64,000 bases of DNA from NCBI RefSeq assembly GCF_963675165.1, contig NC_087392.1, positions 5,339,442 through 5,403,441 on the forward strand, given 5' to 3'. This document shows positions 21,414 to 34,644 of this stretch, in pieces. How positions within the stretch are numbered: position 1 is the stretch's first letter; the number at the start of each line of letters is the position of its first letter. Below the pieces are notes generated by a model. The model did not search any database and had not been told where the DNA came from. It worked only from the letters and a program-made list of their open reading frames with translations. Source of the DNA: Halichondria panicea. Taxonomy: Eukaryota; Porifera; Demospongiae; Suberitida; Halichondriidae. Made by a program: the position numbers and the translations under genes.

Positions 21414-22410
21414 TATATGATTCTACCATACTATATTCTATAGACTCACTGCTTGAGTGTGAGGCAGCACTGCGTGTAGAGCAGGAGTAGTGAGGGTGTG
21501 AGAGGAGGCCCTCCTTGAAGAAGTGGTGCTTGCTTTGCTGCACTCTTCCAGAGCGTTTATATAGCAGGCGGTAGCAGGGGAGGACTGTAGGGGAGGACTG
21601 TAAATGGTATAGCTAGCAGCCTCAACACTTGTTTGGCTGCGAGTTATCAGTCGGTATACTTGTGCATGCAAAACAGTGAGAACAGGTATATATAAGTACA
21701 TGCAGGCTTGACTTGAGTGTTGAAATAGCAACTGTACAGTCTATAGAGTCTGGAGGGGGACTGGTTCACTCACTAAATTTCCTTCGAACACATACATAAT
21801 AATGTATCTGAATAGATAGAGTCATGTGGACATTATGTCTTCCTTATATCAGCTGCCAGCCAGGCCTCATAGTTCAGGTCCACCATATAACCATCAATGT
21901 CAGTTTGGTTTGACTAGTTAGCTCACGTGTCAGCATAGTACCAGTGCAGTGTACATCTAAACAAGAGAGCGTGATTATCGAGATGTATACATAAATTATG
22001 AACCATCAATAAATGTTGTAATGTTATGTGTATTGGGTAATACAATATTAAGTCATGCTATAAGCTCTCACACCGGCTCAAGCAGACAAAACCTGAACGT
22101 TTCCGTTGATGATAATATTCACGATGCTAATGATAGTCATTTGACTCAAGTGACCAATGTTTGTTTTGAGAAAACCATGGAAACGAAAAAGACACAGACT
22201 TAATAATTATGTCTATATAGCCAATAGAACAAGTTAGGCACTGTACGAGTCAGCCAACCTGAATACAAAAGTTTATAGTGAACGTTCTCCAATCTACATG
22301 TACACAATGTAAGTACCAGCTACTAAAGACTTACAAGCTAGCGTGTGTATTACTTAATTGCTCTTTCCTTACAACTCAACAGCTATAGCTTGAGGAAACA
22401 TACGAAAGCA
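21414..22410. other. 5' region of NLR3 with unassigned exon-like pieces
   Basis: A minus-strand open stretch at about 21440-21535 (SRRASSHTLTTPALHAVLPH) follows a possible acceptor and may be a lost exon. Bases 21848-21912 repeat the NQTNIDGYMVDLNYEAWLAA-coding segment seen at about 10.9 kb upstream of NLR1. Bases about 22235-22410 contain the shared NLR promoter and leader. No complete gene is seen. Confidence 0.4.
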
Positions 22411-23613
22411 ATGGATCGATATCTATCTCCATCGACACAAAGGGAACGAAAGAATGAACAGCTACAACAAGTGAGCAGTCACAGTCCGTCAGCTCAACAC
22501 ACAAATAAATCACCACTGATTGTGAGTATTCCACGCTCAATAAGAGAACAACATATCACTGACACAGCCTCTAATGATCCAAGAGAAACACATGCAGAAC
22601 AAGAACAATCCAAACAATCTCACTCTGATATCAACTCCCAACTAGCTAGGAAAAGGTTGCATACTAGAACCAGGGGCAAACAGTGTCAACCTAGCTTCAC
22701 TTTGCAAGGTGCTAGTCCATCAACTACTCCACCAGCTAAAAGGGTTCACCCCGACAGCCCTCAACAGTTGGCAGGTAGCTCACGTCAGTACGAGAGTGAT
22801 GATACATGTACAGAGCAGTATGAAAGTGATAACTCTGATAGTGAGACTGATCATCACACAAGCCAACGGCATTCTATAGCAAGTTCTAATCAGACAACAC
22901 CGGCTGGTAGTCAATACTTACATTTCAACGAAATGTACCAAGAACTTTACGAAGTCAGTACAAAATGGTACAACCTAGGCCTAGCACTGGGGCTTGCTCC
23001 ACATACCCTCAATATCATTAAACACAATAATAAAGATGATTGTGAAACCTGTTTAAGGGAAGCCCTAGAACAACGAGATAACAACACAAACTTAACATGG
23101 GAAGAAATAGACAAAGCTTTAAGACAACCTACTGTTCAAATGATTGCGTTGGCTAATAACATACAAGAAAAGGTCTCCACAAAAAGCTTATCAACAAGTA
23201 GCTCACAGCCTAGCAGTGACCCCACTCCAGAATGTGTTGTGAGGTACACCAGCTTCCTCAAAGACAGGTACAAAAAGATGTTACCTTTTCCAGATGATTG
23301 GCCACCACCATTGAGAAAGAAGTTTACAAAACTAGCTCTAATAGAGAGAAATAAACAGATTCGCTTAACTCAAGCTAAACACCAATCATCAATCCAGTAT
23401 GATTACGCTACTGGTAATGTGGACAATATTGTTGAGAGAAAGAAAGCGATTACGCTAGAACAGATCTTCGAGCCTATAAGTGGCGATTTTGAAATAGCTG
23501 CACCAAACAGGTACACTGTTGTAATGGACGGAGCCCCAGGAGTAGGCAAAACCACACTCAGCAGGAAGATGTGCATTGATTGGGCACAAGGGAAGCTCAT
23601 CATCAAGGACCAC

Positions 23614-24382
23614 CAGGGGCGGATCCAGGGGTGATTTTGAGGGGCTGAAGCCCCCCCCCTTTTGAAAAACTACCTATGTATTGCTAGTCTGAGGTTACAA
23701 CAATTTTGCCACCAACCTTGTTACTTATGCATCTGCATGTAGACTCACTGACTTAAGAGATGCTAGACAATAGCCAAGTCTAGCTACTAAGAGTATAAAG
23801 GATGTAGGCTAGCTAGCTGGACATGCATACTATACTAGCTAGTAGCTAGAACTAATAAAGTGCATAGGTCAATTATTGCTGTTGCTGAGTCAGCTCCTTG
23901 TGCAATGTTTTGTAGCCTCGATCATATCCCAGGCCTCTTTTCCTAGGCCTTGTGAAGGAGGCTATTGTGCATGCTGTTGAGCTGCAACATGATGGAGCAG
24001 ATCTCAGACTTTTTCAGCTAGTTGCAAGGAAGCAGCCTTATCTCCTCTCACTCTCAGTGCAGTCTGGGTAGGCATTGTGATTCTTTCATGTACCAAGAGT
24101 GCATGAATGTAGATGTAACATCTACAGTATACATCCTTTTGTTGATCAGAACGAGTTTTTTGTATTAACTTTTTCATACATTCAGTATTCACTTATTAAT
24201 ATGACAGTTCAAAGGTAAAAGTGTGAGCAAATTGTAAAAAGCAAAAAATTTCGCCTCCGGCGAGGCGGGAGGGGGATGCTCCCCCTCCCATACCCACCCC
24301 CTGGGTGGCTCCGCCACCCTCGTACGGGGCTTCGCCCCTTTCTACTAGCCCCCCCCTTTCATTTTTCCTGGATCCGCCCCTG
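23614..24382. mobile_element. 769-bp TIR element inside the NLR3 NACHT domain
   Basis: The left end CAGGGGCGGATCCAGG is the exact reverse complement of the right end CCTGGATCCGCCCCTG. ACCAC at 23609-23613 and 24383-24387 is a 5-bp target duplication, and excision would recreate the NLR1 sequence. Long C and G runs flank the inner ends. No transposase is visible, so it is non-autonomous. A 52-bp mini-element is nested at 23913-23964. Confidence 0.9.
23913..23964. mobile_element. Second 52-bp TAGCCTC mini-element
   Basis: Same length and ends (TAGCCTCG and GGAGGCTA) as 15882-15933, with the internal AGGCC...GGCCT inversion. No clear target duplication can be read here. Confidence 0.7.
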
Positions 24383-27300
24383 ACCACCACATTGTTATCC
24401 TCAAACCACTAAGGGAACTAAGAAGTCCCACAGCTGCCTCACTCTCTGACCTAATAAACGCTGACGACCCTGAACTAAAGGATCAAATCATAAAGCATAT
24501 ACAAAAGACCTCAGGTTCTAGAGTCATGTTTATCTTTGATGGTTTTGACGAGCTGAGCAGTAAGCAACGATCAGATGAAAATACTTATACTAAAATATTC
24601 TGGGATATAATTCAAGGGAATAGTCTACACAATTGTTCTGTGCTGGTTACATCACGCTCGTACGCCTCAGGCCCACTACAGGAAATCAACCGTGTCAATC
24701 GACATGTTGAAGTATTAGGATTCAAGAAAAATGATATTAAATTGTATTAAGCAAAACGTTACAGATAAGAAAAAAGCAAAGAAGCTAATACAGATGCTGA
24801 CAGAGAGATTGGATATTGTCTCCCTATGCTATATCCCTCTAAACTGCAGGATTGTACTGTATGTCTACCAGCAACAAGATACCTTACCCGACACACTCAC
24901 ACAACTCTATGAGGTATTCATTCTGTACACACTCAAACACTACAAAAACAAAATAATAAAACTAGACCATGAAATTGACAATGACCAGATAGAACATGCT
25001 AATACTATAAAGAAATTGCCAACTCAAGTTATCAAGTGTCTAGACTGCCTATCAGAAACTGCATTCACAGGAATGACTCAAGACAAACTGGTCTTTGAAT
25101 ATACTGAAGTTAGAGGTACTTTGTCACTTGGACTGCTAAACCTAATAAAGTGTACGGGAGTATTGGAGGATCATTATCAGTTCCTTCATTTAACCATTCA
25201 AGAGTTTCTAGCAGCCAGACATCTCGCACTAACAAAGAGCAACAAAGACAAACTAGAGTTTATTACATCCAAAATTGATGATGATAGATTTAGAATGACT
25301 TTACTCTTTCTCTCTGGATTGACTCAACTTGATTTTCTTCCCATTGAACAAGCCTTCCCAGCTTCGAAATCAATACACACTCGTGTGGAGCATAAACACA
25401 AAAATAAAACAAAATCTCTGCGAAAACAAGAGAGATCTCATTTCTTGTTCCTAGCCCATCTTCAATATGAAAGCCGACAAACAACACACAACTGGCTTTT
25501 GCCCTGTCTAGTGACTAATTCACTCAACTTGTCAGAGCAGAGTCTCTCTCAGTTCAACTGCCTTGTCTTGGCCAACTTTCTCGCCCTAACTCCCAAAGAT
25601 CACGTGTGGGATGAGATAAACTTGTCCCAGTGCGGTCTTAATTATGACTGCTTCAAGACACTAATTACAAAGAAACATTCACAAAGAGACATTCCAGTAT
25701 TGTGCTTAACCAAACAATTAGATGTAACTTTTACCAAAATCAATGCTGACGATCTACATGTATTGATGCCACTATTATCAGAAGAGTCAAAGGTGAACAG
25801 CATTAGTATCTCACACCACGAATCATGCACTCAGTTAGAAGGTGCGAGGAAATTAATAAATTTACATTTTCGTCAACACTCTACAGACAATCAAACTGTA
25901 CTATCAAGTAGAGAGATGAGGGTTCCTACAGATTCAATTTGCTCAGGAATTCTTACAAAATTTATTAATTTTATTCGACCTGAAGTTTTGAAACGATTAT
26001 CACTGGTTGGCCCCAAAGCTTTTGAAGATTGCCCGGATTGTTCTGGCTCTGGAAATGAGGCTTGGGAAAGTGTTTGCAATGTCATCAAAAATAGCAAGCG
26101 TATACAACACCTTCAAATTCACAAGAGCCAGTTCCATTTACACGATATTACAACACTAATGATACATTTGCAAAACAAGAGAAACCTGCGTACCTTACAA
26201 TTACCAGGAAACACAATAAGCCACGATGGTCTAATACACTTACGAAATAACTTGCCAGTGAATGTACGTGCTCACATTTCAACATCTGATACGGTTAAAT
26301 TGGTAATGTCAGTACACAAGGACAAACTTGTTTATGTTGATATTGAGTCACCTGACGAGTACATACAAGATGTTGACTCAGAGGATCTATTTATGCCCTT
26401 TATGCCCTTGCTAGAAGAAGATTTGCCATCGGAACTACATGGAGTAACTGTTACCACTAAATCATTCGTGTCCAAGGCTCTACTCAGGTCAATAGGAAAT
26501 AGCAAAACAGTAACTAGTTTAACATTAGCCAACCTTTCTAATGAGAATCTCACAAAATGTGCTGGAGAATTTCAAGATATGCTTATGAACACCAATAGTT
26601 TGCAAACACTGAAACTGGACACATGTGAACTGAATGATACATTTATCAAACAATTGGAGGATGGACTCTCACTCAATCCAACTGTCACAGTGGCACTAAA
26701 GTTAGAATACAACCACTCTCATTGTAAAGACAGCAGCTGGCTCAATCAACTACTTACAGTGAGGTCTCAAAACCTTTGTGAGCTAATTTTAATGAATAAA
26801 GAAAATATGAGACAACTTTCAGAGATAGTCACAACATGCAAACAGCTTCGAGTCTTGAAAGTAAACTTAAGCGATAATTCAGAAAGTTTCTTCCATGCTC
26901 TATCAGATAATCAAAGCCTGAGAGAACTCAGTATCGAGACTACTGGCAAGATGACAACATTGTTGTTTCAAACACTCCCATCAACTTCTGTCACCACTTT
27001 AGACTTATCAAAGCCTTCCAACAGTGAAGGACTTGAAATTGAGGGATCTTTAGCCTTTAAAGAGTACATGTACATTCATGGAAGAAAAGTGCTAACTGTT
27101 TTGAGAGTTACAGATTTTGGTTTAACAGAAGAAGCATTTAAGGGAATTACTTTTACGAAGGACTCTCCTTTGAGAGAACTTTCTCTCAAATCAAATTATA
27201 AAGGTTGGACAGAACTTTTCAATGGTCTTTGTTCATCATGTATCACCACACTAGACGTCAGTGGTGATAGCTTGAATGGAGAGGAGTGTGGCACAGCTTT

Positions 27301-27917
27301 GAAACGTCTACTCATCAACAACAAAACATTGACTGTTCTAAAAATAGTTTGTCCGTATGATACAAACGATGACGTGATTTTGTGTATTGCTGATGCTCTG
27401 TCACAAAACTCGTTGAAGAAACTAACAATCAGCACCCAGTCTAACAGATTCGTTGTACATGATACATGGACAAAACTATTTGAAAGTTTCCATAAAAACA
27501 CAACATTAAACACGTTAAACTATAGTGGAGCTGATTTAAAATCCTGGGAAAAGGATAAAGTCGCTAAATCTCTGTGTGAAATGCTAATACACAATCAAGG
27601 CCTTCAAAATCTAAATATTGACGATAAATTGATTAAGGGTCATTTAAAAGAGTTTGCAACGGTATACATTCAGAGAAAGCCTGTCCTAAATTTAACTGTT
27701 GGACAATTGGAAGATGATTTAGTGAAAGAGATCGAGGGACTTGAAACAGATACTGATAAGGAGTACAACATCAGAAACAGATACTAACCACCACTGTAGA
27801 TTTAGAGACTGCTTTATCATAATTATTTTCAAGTCATATTTTTTGTGTTATGTGAAAGAGGTGATTAGTTGGAACTTGTAAGTGTAACATGTATTGTATT
27901 TGTACATGTGATCATAC

Positions 27918-28626
27918 CTGTATTTTCATGATGTGTGTGTATCGCAGTGAGTTCATGTTCTTGAGTATGTGTCCCTCGTCCAGTACGAGACAGTCTAGAG
28001 AGAGCTTTCTAAAAGAACTTCCTGTCCTCAGCCTGACCTATACACACATTGTACCTGCATGGGAACACAGGGATAGACCATAACTGAGGCATTGAGTGAA
28101 CAGATTCAACTGTGTGCATGAGATCTATAGCAGTTGTGTAGAAATGCTCTCAGCAGATGCACACATTGTAGCTATGTAGGTTAGGTTAACACAAAATTAA
28201 TGTCAACAGTCGATTAAACAAGTGCTGAAGTACAATGTTAATTTAGGATGACATCAAAGTATTCACGATTGGAAAAGATCTCATATCTCATCTGAGACCT
28301 GTCCTGTTGGGAACCTGCAGTGAATCGTACACAAGTCAATCCTAGATCCTGTGATCATTCTGGCCCCATGCATGCAACTAGATTTACTGTCACTGAGTTT
28401 TCTATGTTTGAATAATCCATTCACTTCAAAAGAACTTTCTCCATATTCTTCGTCTGAGCTAACAATTCGGGCACATTTTCTTGGCTTCTTTGCTAGGGCA
28501 CTAAATCGTCTAGGAGAGGTCTGTTCCTCAACTGCAGGGACTGTCAGAGAGGGGAGGAGGGAGGAGGGGGTTTCTGGGATTACCTCTTTTGAGGTTTCCA
28601 CAGGAGGACTCACATTTTCTTCTCAT
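27918..28626 (-). pseudogene. SMARCAD1-like helicase copy C (exons 10, part of 9, part of 2, exon 1)
   Basis: Minus-strand exon 10 at 27918-28054 has one extra base (A run near 28011) and is frameshifted. Exon 9 (about 28246-28314) has lost its donor end. About 40 bp further the sequence jumps to the 5' part of exon 2 (about 28393-28531, reading RIVSSDEEYGESSFEVNGLF), followed by intron 1 and the 13-bp exon 1 at 28614-28626. Exons 3-8 and 11-18 are missing. NLR3 lies just left on the opposite strand. Not functional. Confidence 0.85.
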
Positions 28627-30230
28627 TGTCCATTGACTTGATTATAAAGGTTGGGCAAAGGTCTTTGCTCATGATGTGTAAAAGCCTGCCCACTAGATCA
28701 GATAAAAGATAAAAGCTGACCAGAAAGTAAACACAAAGGTGAAATAAGTTGTTCATTTGACCACATCAATTCATGCATAACCTTGGCCTATGATACTTCT
28801 TACTTCTAGGTGCATGCGCACTTCTGATTGTTGTGCATGAAGATCCACTGACAGTGAGTGATTCACTACCTTATCTAGCTGTAGATCTAGTGTTATCAGT
28901 CAATATCATGAGGTAGCTATAAATGTGTACTATTTCAGCGTCCATAACAGATTATGCAGATCGCAAATTTTAGCGTCTGCTACATTCACTGTGTGGAGCC
29001 CTAAATATGTAGAAAATCGATTGAATATTGGTCAAAAATAATTATGGTTGCAAAAATGTTAATTTTGCAGAGCGTTTGGTAATTCGAGTGTCATCATAAT
29101 TATGTTGTGCGTCATCATGGATAGAAGAAAGTCCAAGTGTCACGCTCCGGCTCTCCTCATCATTTCACACAGTACAATTCAACACTGCATGGTCAAATAT
29201 TTATTACTCTAGCTTCAAATTTTTTCCCTTCTGTGCAACTGTTAAGTGAGGTGAGTGATGAGTCTCAAAGTGGTGTATGGAGATGTTCTGGACTTCTTGA
29301 TGATGTGGTTCAGTTGCAGCTATAGAGCATTATTGTATACAGTGGTATATATAATAATGCTTGAATATAGCTAACGAAGCACCTTCAGGGTTTTGGGGTT
29401 GCCGTAGTGGTACTGTTGTTACACTACTTTGCAATTGGGCTCGAGTTTCCTACCTTTCAAGCCTCCTGGTCGAAGATGTCCTCTGTGTATTTCAAGTACA
29501 AGTGGTGTATGGAGATGCACTCTCAAGTATAACTATGCATGCATGGGGATGCAATCATGCATTTCAATAATCATCACGATCCATTATGATTGTGTGGTTT
29601 CATTGAAATTAATATTCTGTACAATAAAAACTGATCTGATTTGCTTGGAATAATAGTTACAAAATCACATATTCTCACTGACAATAAAACACAACACTGA
29701 TCTGATAATAGATGAGAAGTATACTCAATAGTGTTAGGTTGGGAGGTTCATAGTTTGAGATCTTGCTAGAGCCTTCTGTAGGAAACCAGTCACGTCCAAT
29801 TTATCATCTACAGAAGGAAACAGTAAAGAACAGTAAATGTAATAGGAGTACAGTCAATCAAATACTGTGTACGTCAGTAACAGACATACATGTACATGGA
29901 GAAGAATTAGTTCAAGTACAGGCAATCTGCTATGATAAACTTTTGACATAACGAAAATAACACCTCAGCTAGCTATAATACAGAGTGTCATACAGGGGAA
30001 AGGGGGATATCCCTCCTTAGCCCCAACCCCCCCCCCCCTAAGATTTGTTACTAGTTGTATGACTGCATGAGTGTCCATAGCTGGCAATTTACATACTATC
30101 AGGGTATTGAAACAGTTGACCTTTTTTTTTCAAAATTTTCTGTCCACTTTTCTTATTTCCCCCCTCTACTTCAAAATCCTGTAGACACCCTGCCATACAA
30201 TACTGTTATAGTGTACACTGTGTGCAGCCA
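28627..30230. other. Spacer between helicase copies C and D
   Basis: Both ends match the spacer between copies F and G (53513-54494). Bases 28627-28840 correspond to 53500-53690 (upstream of the helicase start) and 29438-30230 to 53690-54494 (downstream of its stop). Bases 28842-29437 are absent from the F-G spacer but partly resemble 6815-7030, so F-G probably lost them. No gene is recognisable. Confidence 0.6.
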
Positions 30231-30499
30231 TCAATAATTACATTCACCAAAGCCGTTTAGATGCAACTCCCCATACAGTGTAAACACAGTGTCAATATTG
30301 TGACCATGGCCTCGTCCCTCACCATGGTCAGTGGAGGCTGTGAGGTCGTGCTCCAGTTGCAGCTTGCTCTGTGCACACTGGAGGATGTCCTCTTCCACTG
30401 TCCCACCACCCACCAGCCTCAGCACCGTCACATCCCTGCATGCATGTATGGAGGGGGCATACAAAATGAATGAGAGAGTATGAACATGTAGAGGATCTA

Positions 30500-30655
<156 letters not shown>

Positions 30656-31500
30656 TCACTGCAATAATGTACAGCACAAGCTTCTCAATGAGTCTATACA
30701 AGTGTGTGGGCGTTCTACACATCACTAGAAGAAAAGTTCATCAGTGAAGACCATGAGATCTGTCTAGTCAGACATTAGCTACTGTACAGATAATGGACAG
30801 GCTCAGTTACGCTAGACTAGTGTGTACAGGTCACCATCAACTCACCAGCCCTTGTTGATAGTAGGAACACGAAGATGCTCTCCTGTTCATTGAACTGGTC
30901 TATTAGACCCTGCCTGCAATCAAAGCACTCAATATGTACGATATCACACATGCACACACGCACACACACACACACACATTGTAAAACTATAGTACTTCCG
31001 GCTATATTGTATTGGTATAGCCTGTTATACACTCTTGCATGTCAGCTACACAGTGGGCACCAACTCACCTCTCAGTGACGGGTGTCTGGCCGTCCAGTCG
31101 GAGGTGGGCGTGGCCTTGTTGCTGTAGAAACACCTCAAGAATGTCGAGCATCATTGTAAACTGACTGAACACCAACACACGATCACCCTAGTCGGGAAAA
31201 ATACTAAATAAAATGTTAGCAATAAAAATGTTATTTATGTACTCACGTTCTTTTTCAGTTGTGATAATTTTTTTGACAGGAATTCCCATTTTCCAGACAT
31301 TCCCACCAAGCTCCCGGGTAGGGCGTATTCTGATAGTGACTACGTATGTGTGTACATGTGCATTACATAACATGTGACCACACCTCCTAATAATGACCAA
31401 CAGTACTGCATTGTGCACACACATAGTGAGCTACTAAATACATAAACTCTGCAATCCACAAACACAGTCATTGACCTCCATTATCCTATACAATAAACAC

Positions 31501-31735
<235 letters not shown>

Positions 31736-31993
31736 TGTACAGTGTGCAGAGGTTGTGTAGCTCAAAGTCTGACATTACACTCATATCCTCCCACACGAGG
31801 TTGGGAGCAGCATCTCTGTGACTGGGCTCCTTTAGGATGGCCCTCACCATGCAGTGTAGGGTGTGGTCAGTGTAGTGGTGTCTCAGGAGTAGGGGATGGA
31901 TGGTGGCCTTGCGAAGGTCTACCATTACGTCCATCCTCTTGTTGAGCTCATCACCTGTAGTGGAGAGGGGGTGCTCAGTATGGGGCACAAACA

Positions 31994-32421
31994 CTGTAGC
32001 ATGAAAACCTTTGCGAATGAGCCAAATCAGCAGAAAATCTAACTACTGCGTTCTGGCAAGGATAGTATTGTACCATTTATAGGGGTTTACGATATTATTT
32101 TAACAATACATGCAAAATTCGCTTATGATTTGATGCTCGCAAAAACATTCTACTAATACGGTACAATGCACAGATACACACAATACACAAGCCCTTGGAA
32201 CCATTGCACTAACCTACTAACACCACTATTTGCGGCCAGATAGATGCTTATTAATAGTTTTGTTGCTAAGGAACCACAATGTTAGGTATTCCGTGGTATT
32301 ATACTAATGATGCATATGGTAGTGAATATCTACTCTGCACATGATCACTGATCTAATACACACAACAAGCACATGTTCACCTCTTTTCTAATAGCTAGCT
32401 TAAACTGTACACCTAATAGCT
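31994..32421 (+). promoter_or_regulatory. 5' flank of the kinase-kelch gene inside helicase intron 12
   Basis: These 428 bp lie between the helicase exon 13 acceptor and the kinase-kelch ATG. The same sequence occurs at 44271-44690 (inverted) and at 56193-56569 plus 58685-58752, where a transposon splits it. It must contain the kinase-kelch promoter and the helicase intron 12 branch site. No individual factor site is claimed. Confidence 0.5.
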
Positions 32422-34644
32422 ATGGCTGAGAGACAAGACCGTGAACAAGAGTACATATTCAGAAATGTTCAACTCTTCAAGAATGATACCCTTGGTACTG
32501 GCTCCTACGGGGCAGTGTGTAAAGCCAAGTGTGACCAGCTACTCTGTGCTGCCAAGCTACTCTATCCAGTGCTCTTCCAAATAGCTGTTCCAGATCCTGG
32601 CAAAGAACATAGACACCCGTTTAGAAGATTCGAAACAGAGTGTGCATTTCTGAGTCGTATCAACCACCCCAACATTGTACAGTACTTGGGTACCTATCGC
32701 GATCCCGACACAAATGCACCAGTTCTTCTCATGGAGCTCATGGACGAGAGTCTGACACACTTCCTGGAGTCATCACCTGGAGACATTCCCTACCACATCC
32801 AAGTCAACCTCTCCTATGACATAGCTCAAGCACTTGCCTTTCTCCACTCCAATGGGATCATCCATCGCGACCTCTCCAGCAACAATGTCCTACTCATTGC
32901 AGGCACTCGAGCCAAAGTCACCGATTTCGGAATGTCCAAATTCAAGGACATAAACGTCAGCCGACTAGCCACAATGACCACATGCCCGGGAACACCAGCC
33001 TTCATGTCTCCCGAGGCACTAAACGAACCACCAGTGTACACAGAGAAACTAGACAACTTCTCATTTGGTGTGCTTCTAGTTCAGACCACAACTCGACAGT
33101 TTCCAAAGCCAACAGATCGATTCGAGAATATTCAAGTTCCCCATCCACGAAACCCAGGTCACACAATTGAAGCTAAAATAGCAATCCCAGAACTAGAGAG
33201 AAGACAAGCTCACATGATCCTGATTGAGTCCACCCACCCTCTACTGCCGATTGCTCGTCACTGCCTCAAAGATAGAGATGTTGAACGACCATCTTCCCAA
33301 CAGCTTTGCCAAACACTGGATGCTCTCAAGAGGACACCACGATACCAGGAAAGCTCCCAACAAGACCTGCACCAGATGCTCAGAGAGAAAGATGAACAAA
33401 TAACAGCAAATGACACACAGCTACAAATAAACGAACGAATTTTAACAGAAAATCAAGAGATAATTACACAAAACAATGAACTGTTACATACACAAGCTAA
33501 TGAAATACAAACCCTCCAACAAGACAAAGCAACCCTTCAACACGAGGGTGAAGCCAGGAAGAGACAGCTGAGGAGACTCAACCAAGAGTTGCAATTAAGT
33601 GAGGAGAACACTGCTGCCCTCCAACAAGCCATCGATCAACGAGACAGAGAAGTCACTCAATTGAGACAAGCGTTGGCAAGCAAAAACGAGGAATATCACG
33701 ACCTATCGACTCGAATGCACCAAGTCGCACTGCAAGATGAGCAAGCTACACCAATGAAACCTGTTACAATAAAGTCACTACCTGATGCACCTGATGGTAT
33801 TGGGTATAGATCATCATCAGCCGTGATTGGAAACAAGACATACTTTAGTCCATACGGACATAGAACTGTTTATGAGTTCAGCAACAATCAGTGGCACAAG
33901 TTACCACTTTGCCCTAACAACTGCTTCACTATTGTCAGTGTTAATGACATGCTCACAACTGTGGGGGGACGGTCAGACACACAACCCTTTAGTAACAAAC
34001 TCTACAGCTACATTAACAACAAATGGGTCCAACACTTCCCTCCCATGTCAACTGGACGGATAGGACCTGGAGCTGTGTACGCCAACAACACACTTGTAGT
34101 GGCAGGAGGATTTCATGATTCAAATACTTCAACTACAGTCGAGATATTAAATACTGCTAACATGCGATGGTCTATTGTTAGCTCACTACCTGTGCCAACC
34201 GATCACCCATCAACAACAATCTGTGGAGACTATGTGTATATACACCCACGAACTAGTAATGCTCAAGAGAAGTATTCAGTGTACAAATGCTCATTAAGAC
34301 AACTAACTCAGTCCCAGCCAAGCTCAACTATACGGGAGAAAATAAGACAACGACTAACTCAGTCCCAGCCAAGCTCAGCTATATGGGAGAAGATTGCCTC
34401 TTTGCCAGTTAGCCTTTCCACTCTTGTTACCATCAATGGCCACCTGCTGGCAGTGGGTGGGTGGGACTCCAATAGAGATAACACGAAGGACATATATCAG
34501 TATAATATGACATCATGGACTGTCATTAGTCAAACGTCAACACGTCGATCATCATGCATCACTGCTGCCCTCCCTGGGAACAAACTGATGGTGGTGGGTG
34601 GAGTTGGTGAAGACAGAAAATGTGAAGTAATTACTTTTGTATAG
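32422..34644 (+). CDS. Kinase-coiled coil-kelch protein, 740 aa, nested antisense in helicase intron 12
   Basis: One intronless frame. The kinase domain (about residues 18-300) has a glycine loop LGTGSYGAV, the AAK lysine at 45, HRDLSSNN at 148-155, DFG at 168-170 and GTPAFMSPE at the end of the activation segment, so all core catalytic residues are present. The RDLSSNN loop and overall look suggest the tyrosine-kinase-like (TKL) group. A Gln/Glu-rich coiled coil follows (about 310-440), then a kelch propeller with repeated GG/W blades (for example NNTLVVAGG, NGHLLAVGG, NKLMVVGG) to the C-terminus. There is no signal peptide or membrane segment. A 51-bp in-frame duplication near 34304-34405 adds 17 residues compared with the copy at 58.8 kb, and a 9-bp indel adds 3 in the coiled coil. 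A cytosolic signalling role is inferred; the substrate is unknown. Confidence 0.92.
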   Translation: MAERQDREQEYIFRNVQLFKNDTLGTGSYGAVCKAKCDQLLCAAKLLYPVLFQIAVPDPGKEHRHPFRRFETECAFLSRINHPNIVQYLGTYRDPDTNAPVLLMELMDESLTHFLESSPGDIPYHIQVNLSYDIAQALAFLHSNGIIHRDLSSNNVLLIAGTRAKVTDFGMSKFKDINVSRLATMTTCPGTPAFMSPEALNEPPVYTEKLDNFSFGVLLVQTTTRQFPKPTDRFENIQVPHPRNPGHTIEAKIAIPELERRQAHMILIESTHPLLPIARHCLKDRDVERPSSQQLCQTLDALKRTPRYQESSQQDLHQMLREKDEQITANDTQLQINERILTENQEIITQNNELLHTQANEIQTLQQDKATLQHEGEARKRQLRRLNQELQLSEENTAALQQAIDQRDREVTQLRQALASKNEEYHDLSTRMHQVALQDEQATPMKPVTIKSLPDAPDGIGYRSSSAVIGNKTYFSPYGHRTVYEFSNNQWHKLPLCPNNCFTIVSVNDMLTTVGGRSDTQPFSNKLYSYINNKWVQHFPPMSTGRIGPGAVYANNTLVVAGGFHDSNTSTTVEILNTANMRWSIVSSLPVPTDHPSTTICGDYVYIHPRTSNAQEKYSVYKCSLRQLTQSQPSSTIREKIRQRLTQSQPSSAIWEKIASLPVSLSTLVTINGHLLAVGGWDSNRDNTKDIYQYNMTSWTVISQTSTRRSSCITAALPGNKLMVVGGVGEDRKCEVITFV

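Larger units (their letters stand above)
22411..27787 (+). pseudogene. NLR3: Death-NACHT-LRR receptor gene, split by a transposon and one frameshift
   Basis: ATG 22411 starts a leader homologous to NLR1 (MDRYLSPSTQRERKNEQLQQ). The Death domain lies at about 22915-23170 (WYNLGLALGLAPHTLNIIKH). The NACHT domain has Walker A GAPGVGKTT near 23530-23556, is interrupted by a 769-bp element (23614-24382), and resumes with Walker B MFIFDGFDEL near 24525-24553 and VLVTSRS. A frame change lies near 24735. After it, 1018 codons run without interruption to 27787, covering the helical region after NACHT and a long set of leucine-rich repeats ending EYNIRNRY. Without the element and frame change the protein would be about 1,500 residues. 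It is antisense to helicase copy C, ending about 130 bp from exon 10. It is the best-preserved NLR here, and could still make a Death-domain fragment or the LRR part separately. Confidence 0.88.
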
